Below are positions 21,930 through 34,900 of a stretch of DNA of 64,000 nt, one piece after another. The number at the start of each line of letters is the position of its first letter. Position 1 is the stretch's first letter. A model generated the notes under the pieces. That model searched no databases. It was given only the letters and a program-made list of their open reading frames with translations, and had not been told where the DNA came from. This DNA comes from Ailurus styani (lineage: Eukaryota > Chordata > Mammalia > Carnivora > Ailuridae). The stretch lies in NCBI GenBank assembly GCA_002007465.1, contig LNAC01000347.1:190135-254134 (forward strand), read 5' to 3'. The position numbers and the translations under genes were made by a program.

Positions 21930-22004
21930 ATGGAGCCTGAAGACTTTGATTCCGAGGACAAGGAGATGTTAAGCTGGGATATTAATGATATGAAACTGCC
22001 ACAG
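21930..22004 (+). CDS. GCM1: GCM1 coding exon 1 (residues 1-25)
   Basis: It encodes the acidic N-terminus '[20 protein letters not shown]' and on to residue 25. It ends with CAG at the donor 'cag|gtatgt', phase 0. The 11.3 kb intron that follows is the largest in the coding region. Confidence 0.95.
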
Positions 22005-24172
22005 GTATGTACTTACATAAGAATCTGCCTTCAGCATTTGACTCTGAAGCCTTAACTTGCTAAAATGTGGAAGGAAATTGGTGAGGGGCAAGCTGGGTAA
22101 ACCTCTTCTCCTGCAGAGCTTCCGCTGGGCGTCCAACTGAGAAATTTTAAGAGGAGATGCCATGACCTAGAATTTGAGCGGGTCTTTACCTATCAGGCAA
22201 CCCCCTCACACCTCACAATAGTTACAGACTGAAACAAAGAAAATGCTACTTCCCTTCTCTTTCAAAGTTTGGCTTGGCTCCTGTCACACCCACCCTAGCT
22301 AGCTGGTAGAATAAAGTCCATCAGAAGTTATTTGCCAATAGATTGACTGTACAGTGTACAAATTCCCATACAGCCTTATTTGCTATATAGTAATGGGTTT
22401 TTTTTTTATTTTTTAAGAATTTTATTTATTTATTTGAGAGAGAGAGAAAGAGAGAGAGAGTATGCAAGTGGGGAGGGTCAGAGGGAGAAGGAGACTCCCA
22501 ACTGAGCAGGGAGTCTGATGTGGGACTCCATCCCGGGACTCCAGGATCATGACCTGAGCCGAAGGCAGTCGCTTAACCAACTGAGCCACTCAAGTGTCCC
22601 AATATAGTAATTGTTTTAAATCTGTAACTAGAATGTCTAAATGATAGTGCTCTTATGGGATAGAGCAGCTCTTCCAGAACTTTTGTAAGTAATACATGGT
22701 GCATATACATTGGGCTATTTTCCAGCTACAGAGAGACTTTCATTTCATATTTTCTTTACCTTCATTTTTGGCATTTGGCTTTTTAACTCTTTTTTTTTTT
22801 AGAATTCATTTACTTATTTGACAGAGAGAGATCACAAGTAGGCAGAGAGGAAGAGGAAGCAGGCTCCCTGCTGAGCAGAGAGCCTGATGCGGGTCTCAAT
22901 CCCAGGACCCTGAGATCATGACCTGAGCTGAAGGCAAAGGCTTTAACCCACTGAGCCACAAAGGCGCCCCTGGCTTTTTAACTCTTAATTTGGTGGAAAA
23001 TATTAATTGTTTAAAGCTGACCTCCCCTGACTCCCTTTTTGGCATTCGAAGGATGTTTCACTGGAAGTTGTTGGAAAGGGTGTTGGGAAGGCTGACTGGA
23101 GATCACCAGCACCGTTTAATGAAAAGGTCAAGCCAGTCTGCCTGATTCTAGGGGACAAGAAATTTGGATTTTATCAAGGCAGGGTGGAAGAAATGAGATT
23201 CCACAGTCTTGATTTATAACCACCCCAGATTTCTTTCTAATGAAGATTTCCAGATCATTTCACATTTCACTCTAATGAAAATTTTTGTTGTTGTTTCTCT
23301 GTTTCTCTTAAATTCCTGCCTACGTTACCTCTCAGTAGGTCTTGAAGAGCTGGAAGACCCAAAGTATATCCTGCTTTCCACTCAGTTAAGGTGGTTAAAT
23401 AAACCAGAGCTGAATCATATTCCTATGAATATGAATCCCAATTTGATATGGGATCCCATAGAATCCCTACCTATTGTAGGGATTTGTCCTTCTAGTTGCT
23501 CTTTTTTTTAAAAGATTTTATTCATTTATTTGAGAGAGAGAGAGAGAGAGAGCACAAACAGTAGGGGAGGGTCAGAGGGAGAAGCAGACTCCCCGATAAG
23601 CAGGACTCAATCCTATGACCCAGAGATCATGACCTGAGCTGAAGGCAGATGCTTAACTGACGGAGCCACCCAGGTGCCTCTTTATGGTTGCTCTTAATTG
23701 GTTTATGATTGTTGCTGGTGTTTTAGGGGAAACTTTAAGTAAATTTTAGTTTACCTGGCTGAGTGGTGGATATCACTTCCTATTCCTAGTTTCATGACTA
23801 TAGCTCACTAATAGCTGCCAGGAACTAACATCACGAATAGAAGAAAGCAAGGGTGTGGAAGATTCGCAGTGTCACCTCCTAAAGCAGGTTTTAATGGGGT
23901 TTGAGAACCCTCTAAAATGGTGGGTAACACTGTGTACTAACATGCATTTTTTTTCTGGGACCAAGTATCCATATCATTCATCAGATCTGTAGACAAAAGA
24001 AAGGAAGCACCAGGGGTGCCTGGGGGGCTCAGTTGGTTAAGCGTCTGCCTTTGGCTCAGGGTTCTGGGATCGAGCCCTGCATCAGGCTCCCTGCTCTGCG
24101 GAGAGCCTGCTGCTCCCTCTTCCTCTGCCTGCTGCTCTGCCTGCTTGTGTTCTCTCCTATCTCTCTGTCAAA

Positions 24173-24211
<39 letters not shown>

Positions 24212-27200
24212 ATGACTAAAACCTTAAAAAAAAAAAAAAAGGAAGTACCACTTCTCTGGAGGAAAATTCAGGGCTCATAAAAGTTCATTTTCCAATATGA
24301 ATTTCCAAAAACAAAAGCATTCTCAGCTTCCTAAGATATTGCATTCATAAACTTACAAAAATATGCAGTGCAGCTTTGAAAATGGATCATTTATAGTTAA
24401 TCAAAAAGTACAATTCCTCCTGCAAATAACTCAGTGCCCTTCAACAAGTGCCCTTGTAAATATCCCAGGGAAATTATGAGAAGTGTAGTGTCCCTTGGGG
24501 TGCCTGGCTGGGTCAGTCAGTTAGGCCTCTGACTTTTGGTTTTGGCTGGGGTGGTGATCTCAGGGTGATGAGATTGAGCCCCGAGTCCAGTCACGCGTCA
24601 GACTTCGCTGGGTGTGGAGCCTGCTTAAGAGTCTCTGTCTCCCCCCTACGCACCCGCTCACGCGTGAATACTCTCACTCTCTCTCAAAAAACAAGTGCCG
24701 TGTCCCTTTAATATTTTCTAAGCAGAGACACCACCATCCTGATCTGGGTTTATGCTGGTTCTGGAATCACAGCAAGAACCAGTTGATGTGAAAAATGAAA
24801 GGGTCTTGGAAAGATTTCCAAGCTGACTAGGTTGTATATTTTGTGAGTATTTTGAGGCCCAGTGGTTGTACTGTGTAAGCTGGGGTATGGGAACAAAACC
24901 CTGGCTTGGAATTCCAGTTCTGCCTCTTTTTAATCTGTAAAGCCTTAGGGTGTTGTTTACCTTTACTGAGACTCCCTTTCCTCTTCTGAAAATGAGGTGG
25001 TTGTACTCACCGGTCTAGGATTCTGTGACCTGAGATTAGGAAGGCAGCCTGCCTTCTAGAACTGTCAGCCCAGTGCTAACGCAGTGCCTGACATATATTA
25101 ACAGCAACTGATAGATGTGGAATTCATTAGCGAATGGCTCCACTGCTTAGAATCTGTGACTCTAAACAAAACAATTTTAAGTCTCAGTTACCTCCTCGGT
25201 AAAAGGAAACTAGTAATTCCTTATGAAAACTGCTTAGAGTGGGGTCTCCCAGAGTATGTTCTGTAGAGTACAAGTGACATGGCATTTTTGTAGGTATTGT
25301 AAAGAAAAACAGAAGCACTAGGTTCAACAAAGTTAAACAGATTTCTTTGTGCGGACTCAGACTTCCATCCATGTCTGTGTTGGCGGTGCTCCCAAGAGAA
25401 GGCTGTGTCAGACACTGTGGCTCTGACTTGTTTTTGACCCTGGAGTCCTCTCTGTGGAGGCCCTCAGGCAATTGATGTTCCTCAGACTACCTGTTCCCCA
25501 GACTACCTCAGGCACCAAAAAAAAAAAAAAAAAAAAAAGGGGTTNTGCTTGTTATTGTTATAAATTTCATACAAGGAATTTAGAGTTTCTTTTTCATAAT
25601 TTTGTGTTCTTGTCAGCATGTCTACTTCTGCAATGTGTAGGCAAATTCTGGCAACTTGTAGACCTATTTTTTTCCTGCTAATCCACTCACATGCTTCAAG
25701 TTTAAGATGAGCCACTGAATGCTGATTGCATGTTCCATGCCCTGAAATTCCATAGCTCCTTATACATCTCAAACATGTCAAGATTTATGGGTTGATTTTT
25801 GCCAGTAGTGAATGCTGATATCCTCATTAGGACATCAAACCTTTCATGGGGCTACTGGGTGGCTCAGTTGGTTAAGCATCTGACTCTTGATTTTGGCTCA
25901 GGTAGTGATCTCAGGGTTGGGAGGTCGAGCCCCCGGCTGAGCATGGAACATGCTTGGGGTTCTCTTTCTCCTCCTCCCTGCCCCTTCCCTGCATGCTTGC
26001 TCTCTCTATCTCTCTCTCTATCAAATAAATAAGTTAAATTACATTTTTTTAAAAAGACAAACATTTCTGAGTGACTAGAATGTGTCAGACACTATAGCGG
26101 GCTCTGGGGATACGGGGGCCATTAAGCTATGCTAACTTTCATAGAAGGGTTCATGGTCATCTGGGCAAATGCAACAAGGTCCATGCCCCAATGGAGAACC
26201 TATGTCATGCAGAAAACTGCTGGAGGTCCTTGCAAGAGGACGTAGGTAATTCAGCGTGCCTTGGACATGGGAAGCAAGACAGAGCTTCTGGCAAAGGGCT
26301 TTCTCAGAGCAGTGCCTCCTGAAACATAAAAGGAGGAAGCAAACAAGACCATCAAGGCAGAGCAGGGCACCAGAGTCCAAAGGCTATTCAGCCTCTACGT
26401 TTGAGGGAGCTTGTGCACATTCAGCAGGGACAGCAGGGAGATGGGGGAGGCTACTGACTGGAAAGGCGGTTTGGAAGCAGGCTATCCTAAGAGGATTCAG
26501 TTATTTTCTAGGAAGCGGGTAGCCATTAGGCTTTTGGGGTTGGATGGCATCATGATTGGATCTGGGGCTCAGAGTCCACTTGTCCTGGCTAAGCCATCCC
26601 TCCCCTCTGTTTATTTCATGTGGGCTTCCTCCTTTCAACTGCATGTTAGATCTTTATAAATCTTCCTTTCACTTGTTTCTGGTCCCTCCTCTAACGTGTG
26701 GTCATTTTGACACCCTTTCTCTGCAATCCAGCCCCCAGGGAGCCAGCCCTGAACCGCAGGCACTCAGTTTACTCCAAACCACCATTGATAAAAATCTCTA
26801 TTCCAGGCCAGTGTGGTACACCAGTTTGCTTTCCCTTTTTATTCTCCTTAAATTACATTTTCATTTTAAAGGTGCAGCTATAATTGCTTTAGGGTTTGCT
26901 TGGCCCAAGCAGCAAGTTTCTGGTGTTGGTTTAGTCTTCCCTATATTAAAAATGTTTATTACAAGTTCCCAGAAAGGGTCACAGTCTCATTAATACTGAC
27001 TGTAACTCTTGACAGCCATGAATAGCTAAGAAAGTGCTTTTTTTCTTTTTCTTGTTTGGAAATTGGGAAGAGAATCACTTCTTTTTTTTCCTAAGTAGCA
27101 CCCACTTCAGCAGGGTGCTGAAAGCACCTGTTCTGTTCCTAACACTGGCCAGTTTCTCTGAGTACAAGTACAGGGTGTTCTAAAACCACCATGGCAGACA

Positions 27201-30200
27201 AATCCTGAATCATTTGGTTCCCAAGTATGAGTAGTTTTCAGATTAAACCTGTGGCCGGGGGAGCCTGGCTGGCTCAGTCAGTAAAGCATACAACTCTTGA
27301 TCTCAGGGTTGTAAGTTCAAGCCCCATGGTGGGCATAGAGCTTACTTAAAAAAAAAGATCCATGGCCAAAGCCACACCAAACCATTAACTCACAAAATTC
27401 TAAGGTTTAAGTACATTATTTTATAGAGAAAAGATAAATATACATAGGCTAAACATACGTACAGGTCAACCTAAAACCTGGTGAGTCAATCACAAAGAAG
27501 CCATGTCTCCAATTGGTTAATTCCTGGACCGTGATTTTAGTCAGCAAGGTTGCCTTTGCCTCAGACTTAAAAGAGAAGGTGAATCTTTGAGCTCTTTCAG
27601 TGAGTTCATGTGGATAAATGTAATCACAATGAGCCAGAAGGAGTACTCAGATGTGTTTTGGTACTGAAGAGCTGACAGGTAAACCAGATTCTGGATTTCT
27701 GGAAATCTGCAAGCAGATTTCTATCTGCTTGCTTGATCAGGTCACATTATTGTTGGTCTGACAGGTACACCTATGACTTTGTCTTCCTTGCCAGCATTCC
27801 CCTTGATCTCAAGGTCATTTGAACTTCCTGGGACAGATCCACCTACATTGGGCTCCCTTGGTCATTGAATTCCCACTAGGAGTCAAAATTATTCTGCCGC
27901 CCCATGCTCCTGGTGTGATGGGGATGGGGACATTACTGCATCTATGGTAGGAGAAACTCTTTTCTGGGTGCCTGCTGGAAGGTCCTTTGCTTAGCCGAAT
28001 AGAGTGGAAAGGGAAGGAAGAAGAGTAGAGAGAAGCAAGTGATGGAGAGTTTGAAAACTGGAGTACCCCAGCCACCTTAGTGTTGTCTGAGCAAATAAGG
28101 ACATTTTTGTTTTGAATTTTGACCCTTTAACAAAGGTAGGAAATTGCAGTATTAGCCCTCATAAGGAGTCACTCTTAAGTTAACTCAAAAGCATTTTGTT
28201 GAGTTGAATTTCTTCTTTGATAACACTTGGGTTTGGTTTCCAGTTGGCACAAAAGAGCTAAGTTCCTGAAAATGGTGTATAGAAACCAAAATGCTGGTTG
28301 AATTGTTTTTTCTTTTTTTTTTAAGATTTTTATTTTTCATTTGACACAGAGAGAGAGATTACAAGTAGGCAGAGAGGCAGGCAGAGAGAGAGGAGAGAGG
28401 AGGAAGCAGGCTCCCCGCTGAGCAGAGAGCCCGATGTGGGCCTCGATCCCAGCACCCTGGGATCATGACCTGAACCGAAGGCAGCGGCTTTAACCCACTG
28501 AGCCACCCAGGCGCCCTGAATTGTTTTTTCTGTGTTCCATAAGTAACATCTCATTTTTTCCCTCTATCTGATTTGCTTAAAGGTGTATCTGTTTGCTCTC
28601 CCTGTTTTATTTGGACACATTTATTTATAAAGAATTAAGCTATTCTTAGCATTAAAGAAAACCTGCAGATAATTGCTTTATATGAGAGTGGATTATATGC
28701 TAAGTGAAATTAATTTTAATATGATAACATGGAAATGTAAGTGTCTGATACCTTATTTCACAATTTTCATTTTCATTTTATTAGTTTTATTTAATAGTGT
28801 ATACTTAATTTTTAAGGGACCGTATTAGAACTTCAAGTAATTGGGGCGCCTGTGTGGCTCAGTCATTAAGCGTCTGCCTTCGGCTCAGGTCATGATCCCA
28901 GGGTCCTGGGATCGAGCCTTGCATCAGGCTCCCTGCTCTGAGGGAAGCCTGCTTCTTCCTTTCCCACTTCCCCTGCTTGTGTTCCCTCTCTTGCTGTGTC
29001 TCTCTCTGTCAAATAAATAAATAAAATCTTAAAAAGAACTTCAAGTAATTAAGTAAAGCAGAAAAGGAAGGTTGGGTGCTCTAGGATTCCACAGAGTTGC
29101 AAAGATTTTGAGTGAGTTAGAGGATTAGGTCTCTTAGTAAAAAAATGACAGAAGTCATAGAAATGTTAAACCCCCAGTGATGTTACCCATGAGATAATAA
29201 AATATAAATTCATTAGATTTACCTTTTGGAAACCTGAAGAATATTCCCTTTAAATTATAAACTTCTTAACAGAGAGGAAAAACAAAGTTACTCATGAAAA
29301 GTTATAAATTAAAAGAAACACAAGATCAGAAAAGAAGAAAACATTTTATGGAGATCTGCTAAACAAGATTAAGAAATGATTATTCTTTCTTTTTAAATTT
29401 TACCTCTCTGGTGCCTTGAATTTACAAGGCTTTCAGAAATCACTATCATTCATTTGACGCCTGGGTTCCCTTGCATTATGGGAATCTGGGTTTTGTCTTA
29501 ATTTCAATGTCAAACAATGTCAAAGATTCCACTAAGCATCCAAATCAAAAGATTGGCATAGAGAAGAGCTGGATATGAACACATTTACTCCTAGGAATTT
29601 TCTCAAGTTAATACGTTGTCAGAATTACTACTGCATTACTCATGGAACTGGAAATGTAGGCTGCCAGTGAAGAGGCTGCTGGGAAAAAAAAAAAGCTTAA
29701 AAGATGGTCAAATATAGGGGCACCTGGCGACTCAGTCAGAAGAGCATGCGACTCTTGATCTGGGGGTCATGGGTTTGAGCCCTACACTGGGTATAGAGGC
29801 TACTAAAAAAACCAAAACCAAAACCAAATACACTTAAAAAAGGGAGAAAAAAAGACAGTTATATGTAGAAAATATTATAAACCGTGGGGCACCCATCTGG
29901 TTTGGTAGCTTGAGAATGTGACTCATAATCTCAGGGTTGTGAGTTCAACTCCCACATTGGGTGTGGAGCCTACTTAAAAAATAAATATTTTTAAAAAAGA
30001 AAAAAAAATACTGTAAGCCCTAAAACAAACCTCAACAATGTTAAAATAGTTGAAAATACAGTGTTTCCCAACTATGGTGGAACCAGACTAGAAATTAAGA
30101 GCGAAAGGCAATAGGAAAATCTGCACATACGCAGCAAGTAAACAATATCTTTGTAAATCATCTATAAGTCAAAGAGGAAGCTTCAAAGGAAGATCAAAAT

Positions 30201-31936
30201 ATACATTGAACTGAGAGAAAATTGGGGGGGGAGAAAGGCAGTGGAGATCATTTCTTCCTCTGAACATCTGAGACACTAACATACCTTTCCCTCCTCCTGA
30301 TTTATGGGATTAATGGCGCTGACCAAGCCTGCAGGGGCCACTCACCTTGAAAATGAAAATCACTTTTCTTCCAGTCTGCATGGCCCTTATCTCTGCTACC
30401 CCAACAGGTGTGCTTTGCGTTTGAATTATTTAAATGCCCCCAGTCGATTTTTACAGTCCAAATTGTTAAAGGTCCACGTGTTAGTGTTTTAACCTGCATT
30501 TTCCTTATTTCTGAAGATAAAATACTGTGCTTCCTGTGGCCTTTCTGGGACCACGGAAAACAAGAGGCCATTGTTTAGAACCTTAGGTCAGAAGGCAAAG
30601 AAGAGAAGACAGGGCCAGTGGAGGAAGCAGGAAGGGCGCTGGCTGCCTGAGGTGAATCTTACCCAGCTCAGAATTCCCAGCGATTTGGGAGAGGGAGGGA
30701 AAGACCTGGAAAAAGCAGACAGTCCACTCAGCATCTTGGCCTGGCTGCGCCCATTCCCCAGAAGCTCTGCTGTACTTGCCTGATGGACCAGAGGGGACTT
30801 TTCCAGACACCACACTCCCTCCTCCATTTCCCTTCTCACTTCACAGTAGTTACAGTGCGGCACACGAAGGGTTTCCCTGAGCCATTGCTCTGAGAAAAAA
30901 GGCCATGGAGTAAGTTGCACCAATAAAGCTTTTACTTTAGAGGGGTGTGGATTCCCATCTTAGGTTTGGCTGGGCAAGGTTTAAAGCAGGAAGTGACCTC
31001 TCTCTGCGTCTTCTCCCTCCTGAAAGCCAGTGACTCCTACAACCACATTGGCTGCTTGTAGCCCTGCATCTGGTGGTCCAGGCGCAGTTTTAAATGCTTT
31101 CTATGTGTTAACTCATCCAGTCTTCAAAACATCCCTGTGAGGCAGGTACTCCTGTCGTCTCCATTTTACAGAGCAGGAGACGAGGAAGTGAAAGCACCCA
31201 GAGGGCAAGGAACTTGGTTAAGACTTTGAACCAAGGCTGTCTACCTCACCAGCCATGCTCTCAATCAGGAGTTAGGAAACTTCTGTAAAGGGCCAGATAG
31301 TCAATATTTTCAGTTTTATGGGCCATACAGTTTCTGCTACAATGACTTGGCTCTGCTGTAGGAGTGTAAAGTATGCATAGAAAACACTTAAGTGAGTGAG
31401 CATGGCTGTGTTCTAATAAAACTTTACACACACAAAAAAGCAATGGGCTGGATTTGACCCATGGGCACTGCATTGCAGACACCAGCTCTTAACTGTTACT
31501 AGCACTACCTCTACCTCATTTATGTTTCCTCAGATCCATCTTAGTTCCCACGACGTGCCATTCAAATGGCAACTATCATTATATCACACAGTTCACAACA
31601 CACCTGCTCTTCACGGTACTTTTTTGTCCATTTTGGAGAAGAGCAAAATGAGGCTTCAGAGATAGTCGGTTGCCCAGAGTTTCATGTTGCAAAGTTCTTT
31701 GGCATGTTTTAAACTTGAAATCTAACTCAATAAATACCAACTTCCCCATGCTGCCCTTCCATCTTGATGTTGATGTTTTCTCTTTTCCTTATAAAATGTC
31801 TCGCTGCCCCCATATTCTATGCCTGCTTTATTGTTGGGGAATCAAAAGGAAGACACCCTGACCTCTCCTTCTGGACCTTCTAGAATCTTCCCTCTGACCT
31901 TCTAGAATCTTTTTTTTAAAGATTTTATTTATTTAT

Positions 31937-31972
<36 letters not shown>

Positions 31973-34900
31973 GCAAGTAGTCAGAGAGGCAGGCAGAGAG
32001 AGAGGAGAAAGCAGGCTCCCTGCTCAGCTCGATCCCAGGATCCTAAAATCATGACCTGAGCCGAAGGCAGAGGCTTTAACCCACCCAGGAACCCCAAGAA
32101 TCTTCTTGATGAAAAATGTTCTTCTATCATGCCAGTTCTCTGGAGGGTGTGGGGATGGACACAACCTAAATTTGAGTACAGAGACTGCTTAATGATTGTC
32201 ATTCTTGAGAACACATCTATGCACCAAAGGGCCTAAGGGACAGGAGCCTAAACATCAGTGACATTTATTGAGATCTTATTCCATGCTAGGTGCTGTGCTA
32301 AGTATTATATATATATTATCATATTCTCAGAACCATAGTTGAGGTAGGCAGGTCTCCTTATCCATATTGTACAGATGAAGAAACAGAAGCACAGAAAGCC
32401 CAACGACAAATGCTATAAGGATTGAGTGTACTGATGATCTTTTTTAAGGAGAGCTTAGATGTTCACACACCGGGAATAGTGCCAATGCTAGGCAAGAATG
32501 TAGAACTTTCCAACCAAAGTAAACTCTTCCTTCCTCCTGCCTTGTTGGAGCCCCATGGATCTAGAAGTAGAGAAAAAGGGAGAAGTTCTCCCCAGGGGAG
32601 AAAGTGGCTGTCAGAACCCTCCCACACCCGGGCTCTCCAGTTTTCCCACTGCTCGGCTCTGGTGGCTGCATAAACCCTTCACCTTTCCAATAAGATTACT
32701 AGTGTGGTATGAAACATCTCACTACCCCACCACAGTGTTTTCCACTGTGATTTATTACTTCACCCTGAACAATTCTTCGTGAGAAATGGTCAGTAAGTCT
32801 TCTCACCAGGGGCTAGAGAAACATCAGAAGGGTAGAACTCGGGCGAAGCAGAGGGCACTGAATGACAGCTCATCTTGGTCCGGGGAGTGAACGTTCTGTA
32901 GACACAGCAGGCCTGTTGATGGCGCTGTGCAGCGCTCAGATCCCGCTGTCGGAGTGACCTGTTTGGTCTTTGCTGAAGGTCTCTACAGGTCTTGGAGGCC
33001 AAAACCACCTTCACATCTATGAACAGCTGTGTGTTTTTAAGATCTTATTTATTTGAGAGAGAGAAAGAGAGGAGCACGAGAGGGAAGGGGCAGAGGGAGA
33101 AGCAGGCTCGCCGCTGAGCAGGGAGCCCAATGTGGGGCTCGATCCCAGGACCTCAGGATCAAGACCTGAGCCGAAGGCAGACGCTTAACCGATGGAGCCA
33201 CCCAGGCGCACCACACAGTTGTGTTTTCTCGCTTAAAATACAGCAATATTCTTTGCGTTTCTATCAGAATGTGAAAAAGACCGACTGGTTCCAGGAATGG
33301 CCAGATTCCTACGAGAAGCACATCTACAGCTCGGAGGACAGGAACGCACAGCGGCACCTGAGCAGCTGGGCCATGCGCAACACCAACAACCACAACTCCC
33401 GCATCCTCAAGAAGTCCTGCCTGGGCGTGGTGGTGTGCACCCGCGACTGCTCGGCCGAGGAGGGCCGCAAGATCTACCTGCGCCCCGCCATCTGCGACAA
33501 AGCCCGGCAGAAGCAGCAGAGTGAGTAGGGTCAGCGGCACAGCCAGGAAGCCGGCGTGGACCAGCCTCCTCAGCTCCCCCCCCCCAGTGTCTGCCCTGCG
33601 GTTCTCCCCGGGCCCAGAGCACCCGCCAACAAAACCGCTCCCTTGGTTAAGGCTCCAGGCTCAAAGCTTCTGTTCAGAAGCAGATGCATGAGTTAGGGGA
33701 CTCACATTAGTTCACCAGTGCACCCCCACAAAGTCTAGGAGAATGTTGTTGAAGACACTTGGCCCCTTGACATCTTGGGGAGCGACCCCCGCCGCCCCCC
33801 GCCCCCAGGAGCTCAGTGAATGCTTTGGGCTGACTCCAGCCCACGCATTTAGGTCCGTGCCATAATCCTGTTCCTTTTGTGTCTCTTTGTCACGGTCATT
33901 GGATTGTGAAGTAGATCCATCCAGCATCCCTCTGTGCCTCGCCCACTTTCCATGTGCTTTCCGCGTAAGCTGTCTTGAAAACTTGCTCTCAGGAAAGGGT
34001 CTGGTCTGAGTCATTTACACTTTAATGAACATTTAGGGGCTGTGCTCTTTTTCTCCTGTGACTTTGCCCCTTGACCCTAAATTCTCATTGTGAAGCGAAA
34101 GAATTCTGTCCTCCTCTGTACAAAGAATCGCACGTCTCAGTAAGTACGGAGGGAGGGATTTTCTGCTCAGACGGTATCCCACCGTGTAGGAAGCCACTTC
34201 CTCTGTCCCTGCGTGAGACCGGTCTGGGCCGGTCTGATGGCCAGGCCTCCCGGGGGTCAGAGGTAACGCCCAGCAGAAGGGAGCCCGGAACGCTGCGCCA
34301 GGTCCGTTCTCCGCCACCCTGGAGTCAAGCGCCGACGGCCAGGGCCACACAGACTCGGGACTCCGTTGGCAGGGTCACCTGCTTGTGCTCTCTTACAGGG
34401 AAACGCTGTCCCAACTGTGACGGGCCTCTGAAGCTCATTCCTTGCCGAGGCCATGGGGGCTTCCCGGTCACCAACTTCTGGAGGCACGATGGACGCTTCA
34501 TATTCTTCCAGGTTGGATTTGCCTTAGAGCTATGAGCTGCCATTCTCTTTAATTCAGGAAGTGTGTGCAGAGCACAGGGGGACGTTTCATACAGGAGACG
34601 GACAGGGAAATGTGAGCCCCCACCAACCCTGAGGCGCACTCTGGGCAAGCAGATGTCTGTACCCCACACCCCCACAGAGGCGCCAAGAGCCGGAGCCGCG
34701 GGAGGGGAGATGGATGACTCTGCCTCGGGCTCCTCGGGGGAGGCAGCTGTCAGTAATCTGATCACACTCAGGCTTCAGCAAACCCGAGGCTGAATACCAG
34801 CTCTGACCTCTCACCAGCTCTGTAAACCTCAGCACGTGACTTGACTCCCCAAAGGCCCAGTTGGACGTGAAATGTGGATATGCAGGAGTACTTGAGGGGG

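Larger units (their letters stand above)
22005..33267 (+). other. GCM1: GCM1 intron after coding exon 1 (11.3 kb)
   Basis: It holds 13 can-SINEs, MIR and L2 fragments and one hAT-type fossil, listed separately. The stretches 25111-25845, 26126-27256, 27358-28313, 29035-29716, 30010-31079, 31491-31910 and 32411-33033 show no gene or nameable repeat. It ends in the acceptor 'tttctatcag' at 33267. Confidence 0.9.

Noticed and set aside
26556..26993. 145-codon frame within GCM1 intron
   Set aside because: No family resemblance and no splice signals in register; chance frame in intronic DNA with old-repeat traces.
33049..33540. 163-codon minus-strand frame opposite the GCM-domain exon
   Set aside because: It is the shadow of the GCM1 exon in an antisense frame joined to a can-SINE translation.
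33521..33545. Extension of GCM1 coding exon 2 through its donor
   Set aside because: The in-frame continuation meets TAG at once ('gtgagtag'), while splicing at 33520 to 34399 restores the conserved 'QRKRCPNC' sequence.
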